A stretch of 64,000 nucleotides of DNA from CAMPKL01 sp963817465. Lineage in GTDB: Bacteria > Acidobacteriota > Terriglobia > Bryobacterales > UBA6623. Shown piece by piece: positions 18,150 to 28,700 of this stretch. The translations under genes were made by a program, and so were the position numbers. Under the pieces are notes generated by a model. It made no database searches and was not told where the DNA came from. It saw only the letters and a program-made list of their open reading frames with translations. The DNA lies in NCBI GenBank assembly GCA_963817465.1, contig CAWFOP010000006.1, positions 128,085-192,084 on the forward strand, read 5' to 3'. Each line of letters starts with the position of its first letter. The first letter of the stretch is position 1.

Positions 18150-19315
18150 TGCTCCTCGGCTGGGGGCAGGAACTTCGCCACGGTCGGAGACGGCGACGAC
18201 GCGAAGACTCCCGAAGGCTTCAAGCGGCCGTTTCCGGCGTCGATCCGGCAAATCAGCAGGGAGTCCGAATCCTGATTCGCGATCGTGAGATGTTCGGCCG
18301 AAGGCTGAATCCCAAAGTGCAGCGGATTCTTCCCGCCGACGCCCTGCTCCTCGACATAGCTCAGCTCGCCGGAGTCCGCCACCGTGAACAAGACGATGCT
18401 GTTGTGCCCGTCATTGGAAACGTAGAGGAACTTGCCGTCCGGCCGAATGCCGAGCTCAGCCGCTCGGTTCGGCCCGTCGTAGTAGGGCGGCACGGTCGAG
18501 CTGGTCTGGATCTCCGCGAGCGCGCCCGGGGCCGCATCGTAGGAAAAGGCCGTGATCGTGGAGCTCGCGGCGTTCAGCGCATAGGCGAACTTGCCGTCGG
18601 GGCGAAAGACCAAGCGGCGTACGGCGGCCTCGTCGGAGGTATGAACGGGCGGGCCGGTGGAAGCGAGCGTTCCCTGCGCCGCGTCGTACCGAAAGCCCTG
18701 GATCGTATTCGTCTCGCCGCCGCAGACGAAAACGTGGCGCCGGTCCGGCGAGAGGACGACGCATGCGGGACTCGCGGCCTCGACCACGCTCGCCGGCTCG
18801 CCCAACTTTCCGTCGCTCCCGATCGGCAACACCGTCACATTGCCGCCGCCGCAATTGGCGACGAGCAGGCGGCCGGCCTCCTCATCGAGCGCCAAATGGC
18901 ACGGATGGGCGCCCATCGACGAACGCTGATTCAAAAGGCTCAGCTTGCCGGTTTCCGCTTGCACCGCGAACGCGCTCACCGCTCCGCCCGGCGCACCGTC
19001 GAAGTCCTCCACGTCGTTCAGGACGAAGACCAGGCGGCGCTTCGCGTCGACCTCGAGAAAGACCGCGTTGGGAGTCTCGGCGGCGAGTCCGATCGGCACG
19101 AGCGTAATGTTCTGCGAGACCTCCAGGTTCTTGGTCTGGACCCAGAAGGCGTAAACGCCGCGGCCCTCTCCCCCAGCCTTGGTCCCCACGTAGACCAGGG
19201 TTTCCTGCGCCATGTCGTCGGGAGGGAACGGGTCTCCCTCCGCCGCGAAAACCGGCGCTGCGAGCGTAAACGCGAGCGCTAGGAGCGCATAAGCGTGCCG
19301 GTTACTCGATGCCAT
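18146..19315 (-). CDS. Lactonase-family seven-bladed beta-propeller, exported
   Basis: A 389-residue protein with signal peptide (LLALAFTLAAPVFA) and the lactonase/6-phosphogluconolactonase (Pgl-type) propeller fold. Blade repeats of the family are seen: ETLVYVGTKAGGEGRGVYAF, SMGAHPCHLALDEEAGRLLV, NVTVLPIGSDGKL, VFRPDGKFAYALN, IRPDGKFLYVSN and HFGIQPSAEHLTIANQ.SD. Exported members are not necessarily lactonases. It overlaps the neighbours at both ends (14 bases with the FG-GAP gene, 4 with DUF1592), so it lies inside one transcription unit. Confidence 0.87.
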   Translation of the reverse strand: MASSNRHAYALLALAFTLAAPVFAAEGDPFPPDDMAQETLVYVGTKAGGEGRGVYAFWVQTKNLEVSQNITLVPIGLAAETPNAVFLEVDAKRRLVFVLNDVEDFDGAPGGAVSAFAVQAETGKLSLLNQRSSMGAHPCHLALDEEAGRLLVANCGGGNVTVLPIGSDGKLGEPASVVEAASPACVVLSPDRRHVFVCGGETNTIQGFRYDAAQGTLASTGPPVHTSDEAAVRRLVFRPDGKFAYALNAASSTITAFSYDAAPGALAEIQTSSTVPPYYDGPNRAAELGIRPDGKFLYVSNDGHNSIVLFTVADSGELSYVEEQGVGGKNPLHFGIQPSAEHLTIANQDSDSLLICRIDAGNGRLKPSGVFASSPSPTVAKFLPPAEEQ

Positions 19316-20531
19316 CGTTAGTCAACAACCAAAGTCCCGTTTGTCCCGGGGCGACCAGATCGAGCCTGCCGTCGGAGTTGAGGTCCGCGATGGCAATCTG
19401 CCGCCCCAGGCCGATCCCTTCACCGGGCCCGCCGATGACGCGCCGCTCGAAGCTGTTCGTCGAAGCGTCCCAGTCATAGTAAAAGAGCACTGCGGGCTCC
19501 TCGGCGCCAGGGTCGCGTCCGGCGTGGGCATAGACGCATTTCCCGGTAATCAGCTCGTCGTCGCCGTCGCCGTCGAGATCCGCCAGGGCAGCGACGTGGC
19601 CTTGCGACCAGGACTCGTCGATCACATGCTCCTTCCAGGTCGTCGCGCCGTCGGGCGCGGGCTCGCCCTGCTCCCGCCAATAGAGGCCGTAGTCGTGCCC
19701 CCGGCCGAAGAGGATGTCGAGCCGGCCGTCGCCGTTGACGTCTTCTACCGCGAACGGGCAGCTCGGGTGGGGCAGGGCGGATTCAGGATGGAACGTCCAA
19801 GAACCGGCGAAGGGGTCCCCCTCCGGGCGCTCGTACCAGCCGATCTCGGTGAGAAAGTCCTCGCGGCCGTCGCCGTTGACGTCGCCCCAAGCGTAGCCGT
19901 GACCGCCCCCTTGGGCGCCCAGCACGAAACGCTCGGCGGAAGGCGCTCCGTCGGCGGTCTTCGTCAACCGCAGCAGCTCCGCCGGCTCCTCCTTGACATA
20001 GGAGACGATCTGGATCTCGGGGACGCCGTCGCCGTCGTAGTCGTGGAAGTCCGTGCGCTCGATCTTGCCTTTGGTCGGCCACAATTGACGCCCTTCCCAA
20101 GGGAACCCCCGCTGCAATGCGCGCTCGCCCGGGTTGCGATACCACATCACGCCTTCTTCGCCCCAGGCGCCGACGACGATGTCGGTCCAGCCGTCGCCGT
20201 CGACGTCATAGGGCAGGTCGCTGTTGGAGCGGATGAAGTCCGCGGCGGCCTCGTTGGCGCGGAAGGTGCGCGGCGCGTAGTCCGGCGCCGCGAACCAGTG
20301 CGCGCCGGAGACGATGTCGAGCCGCCCATCGTTGTTGAAATCGGCGACGGCGGCTTCCTGGAAAGGGCCCATGAAGAGCAGCCTCTTGGAGAAACGCACG
20401 CCGGCCGGCTTGGGATCGCCCTCCCGCGCCGGCGCCGCGCAGCCGAGCATGAAAACGAGCAGGAGAGCGCCGAACGCGCATGCTGACCCACGCGCCTCAG
20501 ATGCGGGCGCTCGATCAACGGAGGCTTTCAT
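19302..20531 (-). CDS. FG-GAP/VCBS repeat lipoprotein
   Basis: A 409-residue predicted lipoprotein: hydrophobic segment ALLLVFMLGC with Cys31 as lipidation site, then calcium-binding-like FG-GAP/VCBS repeats (ADFNNDGRLDIVSG, DVDGDGWTDIVVGAWG, DYDGDGVPEIQI, DVNGDGREDFLTE, DVNGDGRLDILFG, DLDGDGDDELITG, DLNSDGRLDLVAPG). The repeats form an integrin-like propeller. It is a surface or periplasmic binding or scaffold protein; no catalytic residues are seen. The start overlaps the HEAT gene stop by four bases and its end overlaps the lactonase gene. Confidence 0.85.
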   Translation of the reverse strand: MKASVDRAPASEARGSACAFGALLLVFMLGCAAPAREGDPKPAGVRFSKRLLFMGPFQEAAVADFNNDGRLDIVSGAHWFAAPDYAPRTFRANEAAADFIRSNSDLPYDVDGDGWTDIVVGAWGEEGVMWYRNPGERALQRGFPWEGRQLWPTKGKIERTDFHDYDGDGVPEIQIVSYVKEEPAELLRLTKTADGAPSAERFVLGAQGGGHGYAWGDVNGDGREDFLTEIGWYERPEGDPFAGSWTFHPESALPHPSCPFAVEDVNGDGRLDILFGRGHDYGLYWREQGEPAPDGATTWKEHVIDESWSQGHVAALADLDGDGDDELITGKCVYAHAGRDPGAEEPAVLFYYDWDASTNSFERRVIGGPGEGIGLGRQIAIADLNSDGRLDLVAPGQTGLWLLTNDGIE

Positions 20532-21218
20532 CGGCGCCTCCGCATGCGCGCGGCGGCTGCGCGGAAGGGCTCCGGAGTCGCTTCCGCCTGGAGCGCCGCA
20601 TAGATCTTCGCAGCTTCGCCTCGATCGCCGGCCTCCAGCAGGCGCTCGGCGCAGACCAGGCTAGCATCGAGCGTTTCGCGTCTCGCGGGACCCTCCGGAG
20701 ACTGAACGACAGCCAATAGAAGCCGCGCCGCCTCCGCCGAGCCGATTCGGCCCAGGGCCCATGCCGCGGCCTGCCTGGTCTCGACGTCAGGATCGGAGAG
20801 CAGCGCGCCCAACGCCGGCGCGGCCGCGGCGGCGCGCCGGTCGCCGAGAGAATCGATGACTCCGATCCTCGCGAGCCCCGTGACCTTCGACAGAGCCTGC
20901 CGCAACGCCTCTTCGACGCGGGGCGAGGGAATCCTTTCGAGCGCGTAACGCGCCATGTCGGACGTCTGCGCCTCCAAGAGCATCAAAGCAAGCACGGGGA
21001 TCGACCGCTCCGTCGCAATCAGGCTGATGCTCTTGCAGACGCCTCGTTTGGCCGCCAGGCTCGCATCCGAGCCGAGGATGCCGAGCAGTTTGTCCTCGAG
21101 CTTGGCCAGCAGGTCCGGGTGTCCGAGGATTTTGCGAATCTCGGCGTCGAGCTCGAGCAACGGCGTCGCGCTCTTGCCCCCAATCGAAGGCTTGGACGGC
21201 GGTGAGAGTTTCCTGCAT
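20528..21218 (-). CDS. HEAT-repeat protein, frameshift in a G5 run
   Basis: An alpha-solenoid protein of about 229 residues. The main open frame begins at MLELDAEIRK (21160). A better start is ATG at 21218 (MQETLTAVQAFDWG), whose frame joins after removing one base from the G5 run (C5 on the plus strand, 21177-21181), giving FDWGKSATPLLELDAEI. HEAT units include IATERSIPVLALMLLEAQTS, DMARYALERIPSPRVEEALR, IGVIDSLGDRRAAAAAPALG and QAAAWALGRIGSAEAARLLL. Eighteen bases separate it from the upstream oxidoreductase. The single-base difference in a homopolymer is probably a sequencing error. Confidence 0.8.
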
Positions 21219-21236
21219 CGTTGGTTTTTCTCGCGT

Positions 21237-22538
21237 TCAACTGCGCCACGGGCTGCGCATGGCCCGATGCAACATGCGATTGGCGGCGTCGCTCGACGCG
21301 AACCGTTTCCTGGCGTGATCCCATTCGAGCTGCTCGCCGGTTTCGACCGCGATGTAGGCCAAATGCGTCAACAACTCGGCTTCCAGAGCGGACTTCATGG
21401 GCGCCGCCGGCGTGGCGCGCGTCTTCACACAATCGAGAAAGTTGCGCACGTGATAAAACGTCGACTGCTCATCGGTCCGCACCTCGAGATCGTCGAGCAG
21501 CGAGACAGGGTCGGCGTTAATGCTCTCGCGATCGACGTAGACCCAGCCCTTGCTCCCGATCACCACGTTGGCGTGCTCGAAGCGCCGGTCGACGTCCGGG
21601 TCAGGGAAGTAGCGCGTGCGCCAATAGCCGGGCATCAGCCCGCCGCTGCGCACGTCGACCTCGACGCCCGAGCCGTAACGGAAGTCGATCGAATACTGCG
21701 TCGGACAGTCCATGAAGCCGCCTTCGCCGGACCAGCGCGCCACGCCTTCCAGCCGCAGTCCGGTTTCGGGCTTATGGACTCCAGCCCAGGAGACCATGTC
21801 GAGCATGTGCGGCCCCCACTCGCTCATCGAGCCGAAGCTGCGGTCGGAGCGGAAGCCGGTATTGGGCGAGCCCATATACGGCGCCGCCAGCGCGGGCCCT
21901 TGCCAGGCGTCCAGATCGAGGCCGCTCGGCGTCTTTTCGACCGCGAGCACGGGGTTGTCGCCGTTGGACCCGGGCATCAGCACGAGGACCTTTTCGATTG
22001 TCCCGAGCCGTCCGCTACGCGCCAGTTGCGCTGCGTAACCGAAGCGCGAGTCCGAGCGCTGCTGCGTGCCGAACTGGAACAGCACGCCGTAGCGATCGAC
22101 GGCGTCGGCCAGGTCCCAGCACCACGACATGGCGAGCGCCATCGGCTTCTCGAGGTAGATATCCTTGCCGGCCTTCGCGGCGGCGACTCCCATCGGGACG
22201 TGCCAGTGGTGCGGCGCGGCGATCAACACGGCGTCGATGCCCGGCTGCTCGAGAACTTCCTGGAAGTTGCTGTAGCCGCGGCATGCGCCGTTGCCGTAAT
22301 GCTCGTTCGCCGTGTGGACGGCGCGGGCGAGGTTGTCCTCGTTGACGTCGCACATGGCGACGAGCTGGGCGTTCGGCTGCTTGAGGAATTGGCGAAAGTC
22401 GACGGTCCCGCGGGCGCCGACGCCGATGCAGCCGACCCGAATTCGGTCGCCCGCGGCCGACGCGGCGGCGCCAGGCGCGGCGAGAACCGCGGTCTGGGCG
22501 AGGAATTGACGTCTGGTGGTCCTCGGTCGGTCGGTCAT
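21237..22538 (-). CDS. Gfo/Idh/MocA family oxidoreductase, Tat-exported
   Basis: A 433-residue NAD(P)-dependent oxidoreductase. It starts with a twin-arginine signal (TTRRQFLAQTAVLAAPG), then a Rossmann fold with IRVGCIGVGARG, and the EKP motif in GKDIYLEKPMALA used in cofactor and substrate binding. The C-terminal alpha/beta domain follows (SMSEWGPHMLDMVSWAG, HANVVIGSKGWVYVDRE). Exported, Tat-dependent relatives act on sugars or sugar-like polyols; the substrate here is unknown. It is the first gene of the overlapping minus-strand block, so the promoter should lie at about 22540-22650, a short AT-richer gap. Confidence 0.88.
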   Translation of the reverse strand: MTDRPRTTRRQFLAQTAVLAAPGAAASAAGDRIRVGCIGVGARGTVDFRQFLKQPNAQLVAMCDVNEDNLARAVHTANEHYGNGACRGYSNFQEVLEQPGIDAVLIAAPHHWHVPMGVAAAKAGKDIYLEKPMALAMSWCWDLADAVDRYGVLFQFGTQQRSDSRFGYAAQLARSGRLGTIEKVLVLMPGSNGDNPVLAVEKTPSGLDLDAWQGPALAAPYMGSPNTGFRSDRSFGSMSEWGPHMLDMVSWAGVHKPETGLRLEGVARWSGEGGFMDCPTQYSIDFRYGSGVEVDVRSGGLMPGYWRTRYFPDPDVDRRFEHANVVIGSKGWVYVDRESINADPVSLLDDLEVRTDEQSTFYHVRNFLDCVKTRATPAAPMKSALEAELLTHLAYIAVETGEQLEWDHARKRFASSDAANRMLHRAMRSPWRS

Positions 22539-22664
22539 GGGCGGATTCGCAGCGGCTGCGCGGCCGCCTCAAAGGAACTGTACTTTCGAACGGGGTTTTG
22601 TTGACGCGCCGGGCGAGAAATTCCGCACTCACGGCTCACGCCAAACGCGAGGCATCCTGATATA

Positions 22665-25457
22665 TCACCGCTCCCGGTGCGAATGTAGGGCGCCCGGGCC
22701 CTGGATGTCAACCGCGCTTTGAAGACACCGCGCTTTGAAGACATGCCAGAGCTCAAGGGCGGCTGGGATTCCGGCGCCGACGTTTCGATAGGAGGCCAGC
22801 CCCGCCCGGAGATCGGAAGCCAGCGGCTCGGGCGGCGTCAGCCGAAGCGCGGCTTCTACTGCGTCCGCCGCGCGGACGAAATCGCCCACTGCGGCGTAGG
22901 ACGCGGCCAGCGTGTTCAGCACACTTGGCTCCCTGCCGCCCGTGAGTCGCTTGGCCCGTTCGGCGAGCTGGACGGCTTGAGCGCCATCCCGGATCGCGGA
23001 GTCCGCGGAGGTGGCCATAATCCATGCAAGCCGCTCTAATGGAAGAGGCCAGTCGGGTTTCAACCGCACGGCGTCTCGCAGCCTCCGCACTCCTTCGTGC
23101 TCATTCCCGGCGGCGATCTCGACCTGGGCCAGCGCGAGGTGCGTTTCGGCTTGGCTTGGAGCGAGGCGCAAGGCCTGCGTGAGGTGCGCTCTCGCCGCTT
23201 CGAGGTCGCCTCGAGCCGCAAGAACATGACCGAGGTTGCGATGAGCCTCGACGTAGCCCGGTTCGAGCTCGAGCGCCCTGCGATAGCGCCCCACCGCTAC
23301 GTCAAGCTCGTTCACCGAAGCCAAGGCGTTGGCCAGATTGTTTTGGGCTTCGGCGGAATCGGGCTCCAGACGGACAACACGGCGAAAGGGCTCGAGGGCT
23401 TCCGCCGGGCGCCCGGCGGAAGCCAGCGCCATGCCAAGCTTCGCTTGCGCGCTCGCCAGATCCGGCTCGAGCTCGACCGCCCTGTGCAACTGCGCCAGTC
23501 CGCCCTCGACATCGCCCAGCCGGAGCAGGGCCACGCCCAGCCCGGCATGCGGTTCGGCGTGCTCCGAGCCGGCTGCGAGCGCCTTGCGGTAGTGCGGAAC
23601 GGCTTCCTGATAGCGGCCTTTCGCGCTGAGAGCTTCGGCAAGACCGCCGTGAGCGAGCGCGTTGTCCGGCTCCAGGCTCAACGCGCGCTCCAGGCTCTCG
23701 ACAGCTTCGGCGGCCTCGCCCTGCGAGAGAAGCGCCAGGCCGAGACTGACGTGCGCTTCGGCGAACCCGGGCTCGAGCTCGACGGCCTTGCGATACTTCG
23801 CAACGGCTTCGGCGAAGTCGCCCTCGAGCTCGGCGCGGCGGGCCAGGATCGCATCCGATTCGGCGTCCTCGCCGAGTAGCGCATTCGCCTGCTTCGCGAG
23901 CCGCTCGGCGTCGTCGAACTTGCCGGCCCAGTGGAACACCTTCGAAAGATTCCGCAGTGCGACGCCCTCGCTGCGCTCGTCGACGCGCCCTTCGACAATC
24001 TCGGCCACTTCGGCGAACGATTCCTCGCCCCAACCCTCGCGATAGCTCACGAGCCCCCGTTGCGCCATCGCCTCGAGGATCTCGCGGGCGAGCAGGCCAT
24101 AGCCGTCCGCGGTGAGGTGAACGTGATCCAGGAACAGATCGTTTCCGGGGAGTCCGCTCGGAAACATCCGTTCGACGTCCGATGCGAAACTCACCAGGGT
24201 GGCGCCGCGTTCCCGCGCCACCTCGGAAACGATCCCCTGGATCTCGGGCGGCGCGCGCAGAGGGCAAACGTCGTTCGCGAGAGCTCGCGCAAAAGCTGCT
24301 TTCGCCTCGGCGCCGCGGCCCATTTCGAACAACGCCGATCCGAGCCGGTACTGGGCTTCGGCGTAGAGAGGGTCGATTTCGACCGCCTTCGCGAGACTCG
24401 CCGCGGCTTCGCCCACTCGGCCCTTCCGGCGCGCTTCCCTCGCCTGATCCAGGAGCCGGCGGAAACGCTCGGCGTCGGTTTGGGACAAGTCCGGCGAGAG
24501 TTCACTCTTGAAGGGGGAGCAATCCTTCAGGTTCGAGGCGGGCGTTACGAGGACGACAGCGGCCCCGACCGAGCGCGCGATGTCGATCATGCGTTCGAGG
24601 TTGAACCGGAAATGTACAATCACTTGCCTGCGCAGCTCGTCGTCACGGTGATACTGCGAGGGGCCGATCGAGTGATCCAGGATGGCGTCCACTTCCTCCG
24701 GCAGCAGGTCGGCGGCGTCGCCGCGCGGCGACGCTGCCGGCTTTTCTCGCAGGGCGTCGAGCAGCCGTGCGCCGGCGGAATACGTTCGCGTGCGGCTCAG
24801 CAGGGCGGCGACGCCCGTGAGCGCCTTCGGAGTTGCGATCACTTCCTTGTAGGTCCTTCTCTCGAGAAACTCGTTATGGCCGGTGTAGATGACAAACACG
24901 TCTGGGTCATATCGGGCCAGCTCTTCCATCAACAGGGCGACCCGATAACTCGCATAGCTGATTCCACCGGCGTTGATCACTTCCCATCTTCGACCAGGGT
25001 CGGCTCGCGGCAATAACTCCCGCAGCCACCCGCTGAAAGAGACATCGTCATCATAGGGACGGCCATAAGTCGTCGAGCCGCCTACGGAGAATATCCGGAA
25101 GGCGCCGGAGGGTTTGGTCCTCGCAAAGCTTTGTGGATTGAACCATTCGAGCTTGTTGGGCGCGGTGACCATCAGGCCGGAGCCGGAGTCTTCGACAAAG
25201 AGCGGGATATTGCCGGCGAAGCCGACGTAGGGATCTTCGCGGTAGAGAATCGGCTGGACGCCCGCGAGCGCCAGAGCGCCTTCGAGCATCGCGAAGAAAC
25301 CCGAGAAAGCCAAGATCGCGAACAAAAGTTTTTTTGCAGGGGACAACTCAGAAGGCGCCTCAGCAGACACCGGCTGAGGCGCCGGCGCTGCAATCCGGTC
25401 GACGTTCTTTCGTCCCCCGGCCCCTTTCGTTTTGTTCCGTTTTGACGTGCGGCCCAT
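22665..25457 (-). CDS. Membrane-anchored SGNH hydrolase with TPR repeats
   Basis: A protein of about 930 residues. A basic N-terminus leads into a membrane segment (KKLLFAILAFSGFFAMLEGAL). An SGNH/GDSL-type hydrolase follows, with blocks VGGSTTYG (nucleophile Ser), NAGGISYAS, YTGHNEF and, well downstream, FLDHVHLT (Asp-His). Between the last two blocks about 50 residues form a TPR pair (AEAQYRLGSALFEMGRGAEA), and after the hydrolase come roughly eight more TPRs. Such proteins usually de-acylate or acylate extracellular sugars; the TPRs imply a partner. ATG 25457 is favoured; GTG 25508 is an alternative. A 16-base tandem duplication at 22711-22742 changes the last 20 or so residues. Confidence 0.82.
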   Translation of the reverse strand: MGRTSKRNKTKGAGGRKNVDRIAAPAPQPVSAEAPSELSPAKKLLFAILAFSGFFAMLEGALALAGVQPILYREDPYVGFAGNIPLFVEDSGSGLMVTAPNKLEWFNPQSFARTKPSGAFRIFSVGGSTTYGRPYDDDVSFSGWLRELLPRADPGRRWEVINAGGISYASYRVALLMEELARYDPDVFVIYTGHNEFLERRTYKEVIATPKALTGVAALLSRTRTYSAGARLLDALREKPAASPRGDAADLLPEEVDAILDHSIGPSQYHRDDELRRQVIVHFRFNLERMIDIARSVGAAVVLVTPASNLKDCSPFKSELSPDLSQTDAERFRRLLDQAREARRKGRVGEAAASLAKAVEIDPLYAEAQYRLGSALFEMGRGAEAKAAFARALANDVCPLRAPPEIQGIVSEVARERGATLVSFASDVERMFPSGLPGNDLFLDHVHLTADGYGLLAREILEAMAQRGLVSYREGWGEESFAEVAEIVEGRVDERSEGVALRNLSKVFHWAGKFDDAERLAKQANALLGEDAESDAILARRAELEGDFAEAVAKYRKAVELEPGFAEAHVSLGLALLSQGEAAEAVESLERALSLEPDNALAHGGLAEALSAKGRYQEAVPHYRKALAAGSEHAEPHAGLGVALLRLGDVEGGLAQLHRAVELEPDLASAQAKLGMALASAGRPAEALEPFRRVVRLEPDSAEAQNNLANALASVNELDVAVGRYRRALELEPGYVEAHRNLGHVLAARGDLEAARAHLTQALRLAPSQAETHLALAQVEIAAGNEHEGVRRLRDAVRLKPDWPLPLERLAWIMATSADSAIRDGAQAVQLAERAKRLTGGREPSVLNTLAASYAAVGDFVRAADAVEAALRLTPPEPLASDLRAGLASYRNVGAGIPAALELWHVFKARCLQSAVDIQGPGALHSHRER
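22711..22742. repeat. 16-base tandem duplication inside the TPR gene end
   Basis: ACCGCGCTTTGAAGAC occurs twice directly in tandem. As 16 is not a multiple of three, the second unit shifts the reading frame of the last residues of the minus-strand TPR protein (HVFKAR to CLQSAVDI). Confidence 0.8.
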
Positions 25458-25540
25458 GCCGGAGGGGTTCAGTCTTGCACTCCGGCGCGCGAACGTCAAC
25501 GCGGTCACTTCGAAATCACGGTCGAGGAAACTTTTTTGAA

Positions 25541-25555
25541 GTTGTTGTCAACAAC
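25541..25555. promoter_or_regulatory. Palindromic operator-like site upstream of the TonB receptor
   Basis: GTTGTTG-T-CAACAAC is a palindrome with 7-base arms, in the gap between the divergent TPR-SGNH gene and the TonB receptor. Its right half plus flank, GTCAACAACAGCG (25547-25559), recurs exactly at 29315-29327 ahead of the GH29-like gene. LacI-type regulators bind similar sites; the link is inference. Confidence 0.4.
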
Positions 25556-25701
25556 AGCGTCCGGCCCGCAACAAGTCAAGCGACAACGGGTCGCCTGGCA
25601 AAGACGGACGCGACCCGCGGGGTTTCGGTCAGCATTCGCACGAACGCGAATGGGTGATCCGCAACGGAGAGGTCTATCCGCGAGCGAATAAGGAGAGTTT
25701 C

Positions 25702-28700
25702 ATGACGTTACGGAGAATGCTGTATCTAGCAGCGGTTCTCGCTATTTTGTCCGCATCCTCGGCGATGCTGTGGGGCCAAACTTCTTTCGGCGGCGTAAAT
25801 GGTACCGTCTCGGACGGCTCGGGCGCCGTAGTGCCCGGTGCGAACGTCGTCCTGACCAACGCCGACACGGCGATCGACAACGACACCACGACGAACGGCA
25901 GCGGGTTTTTCACCTTCGTCAATCTGCGGCCGGGGCGATACTCCCTCAAGATCGAGTCCCCCGGGTTCAAAGCCGTGGAAGTCCCGGTTTTCCCGGTTGG
26001 AACGAACCAGACCGTCGTTCAAAACGTCGCGCTCGAAGTCGGCGCTGTGACCGAGACGGTCGAGGTGACCACGCAGGGGGAGCTGCTGCAGGCTTCGTCG
26101 GCCGAGCTCGGCAACGTCATCGAGGAAGAAGTCGTTCACGATCTGCCGTTGAACGGACGCAACTTCACACAGCTCATTCTGCTGAACACCGGCGTCAGCC
26201 CGGTCTCCACTGCGCAAGGCGACAAACGGGAGATGGGTTTTGGGACGGAAGGAAACACCGGCCTGCCTGGCTCTACGATTGCAAACGCCTCGATTCAGGG
26301 ACAACAGAACCGCTCGAAGGTTTACTACTACGACGGAATCATCAACACCAGCATCCGCGGTACGAGCTACACGGTCGTGCCGGACATCGACATGATCCAG
26401 GAATTCAAAGTCCAGGCGCACAATGACAAAGCCGAGTACGGCGGCGTGACCGGCGGCGTGGTGAATATGACGTCGAAGTCAGGAACGAATCGGTTTCACG
26501 GTTCCGGCGTGTGGCTCGTGCGCAACGACTTCTTCGACGCCCGCGATCCCTTCGCCGACTCGCAGCGCACGGACCCGCCGCCCTTCCGGCAGAATCAATT
26601 CGCCGTCAGCGGCGGCGGCCCGATCGTCCGCAACAAGACCTTCTTCTACGCAGGTTACGACGGGTGGCGCTACCGCGACGTCGACAACCAACAGCTGCAA
26701 GTTCCGACCGACGCTATCGTCAGCGGCGACTTTTCGAATTCTTTCTATGGCAAGGACATCTTCAATCCTTTCTCGCAGCGCGTCAACAGCGCAGGCGAGC
26801 TGGTTCGCGACCAGTTTGCCAACAATACGATCCCGTCGAGCATGATCAATCAACAGATGAGTGGTCTTCTGGATACTTACCGGGTGCGTCCGAATCTCGG
26901 CGGCGACCCGAGTTACAACTTCCGTCAGCAGCGCTCCAGGAAGCACGACGCGAATAGCTATCAAATCCGCCTGGACCATCACTTCAGCACGAAGGACAAT
27001 GTGTTCTTCCGCTGGAACGAGCAGCGGCTTAACATTCTCGACCCGACCGGCGATCGCTCCGGCACCACGCGCGACGGCATCAACCGCAACTACGGCGGCG
27101 GCTGGATCCATTCCTTTTCGCCGACGGTGATCCTCGAGCTGCGCGGCGGCGCGGCGACGCAGCCGAACACGTCGATCAACAACCAGCACGAGGCGGGCTT
27201 GGAGCCGATTCAGCAATTGGGCTTTGCTGACCTCGACCGCTTCGGCGGCCTCGAGGTTCAGACCGAAGGTACGCCCTGGAGCGGCGTCACATACGGCGTC
27301 GGCGGTCCGTCTGACCGCGACAACCCCAACTACAGCTTCTCGAGCAACCTGACGTTCATCCGCGGCAATCACAACATGAAGACCGGCTTCCAGTACGTCC
27401 GCAACGACCGTCTACAAGTCAACAACGCGCAGACGTTTGAGTTCGACAACGTGACGACGGACAACCCGCTGGCTACGGGCACTGCGGGGGATGACATCGC
27501 CTCGATCCTGCTGGGCACGCCGTCCAGGTATCAAGGCCAGGGGCCGGAATTCGGCTCGCTGCAGTTCTACATCCAGTCTTGGGCGGCGTTCTTGCAGGAC
27601 GAATGGAAAGTGCGGCCCAACTTCACGATGACTTGGGGACTGCGCTACGACTACGTCACGCGCTCGATCGGCAAGACGGACGCGATGATGCAGAGCGGAC
27701 CGGACATGGCGACCGGCGACTGGCTGATCGCGCTTCCGGAGCTTCCCGGCCCGTGCGCACAGGTGCGTTCGTCGCCCTGCATTCCGCACGACAGCATTCA
27801 GGAAGTCTCGTCGTACGAGCGGATCAAGGTCACCGGCGCACGCAATAACCTGCTGAGCCCGATCCGCAACAACTGGGGCCCGCGCCTGGGGTTTGCCTGG
27901 CAAGTCGACCCGAAGACGGTAGTGCGCGGGGGCTATGCGCTCATGTGGGACGCCTTCGCATCGCGCGGGCAGTACTCCCAGCACCAGTTCGAGTTCTGGG
28001 GCTGGCCGCAGAGCAGCGGCTTCGACACCGGCGTCGTGAACCGCTTGAGCGACGACATTCAAACCGTCGATCAACTGCAGGGCGCGTTTCCGATCGTGCA
28101 GCCACAGCCCGAGCCTTGGAACGCTTCAGGCTGGTTCAACGACCCCGAACGCGGCAACTCCCACTCGCACCAGTGGAACATCGAGATTCAGCGCCAGCTC
28201 TCGACCAGCGTCATGGGCTCGTTGGCTTATGTCGGCAGCGACACGGGAGGACTCGAGTACACCGGCATGTTCAACGTCGGCGCTCCCGGCCCCGGTACGC
28301 CGGACGAGGTCAACGCGCGGCGCCCGTGGCCGCACATGAAGGCCGAGGCGCTGTGGGAAACCTCCACAGGCTTTGCGAGCTACCACTCGCTGCAGGCCAA
28401 GCTGAACAAGCGTTACGACAACGGCATGGCTTTGTTGCTCTCTTATACGTGGTCAAAGTCGATCGATACGTCGAGCGGCTGGTTCGGCACGGAGAACGAA
28501 ATCGGCGGACGCGGCGTCCAGAACTTCCACGACATCCAGTCGAACAAAGGTCTGTCCGGCTACGACGTGCCGCACATCTTGACTGCCGGCTTCTTGTGGG
28601 ATCTTCCCATTGGCCGCGGCAAGCCTCACCTCAGCGGCGGGCCCTTGGCGAACGTTCTGGGCAACTGGCAGATGAACTGGCTCGTCACCGCACGCGCCGG

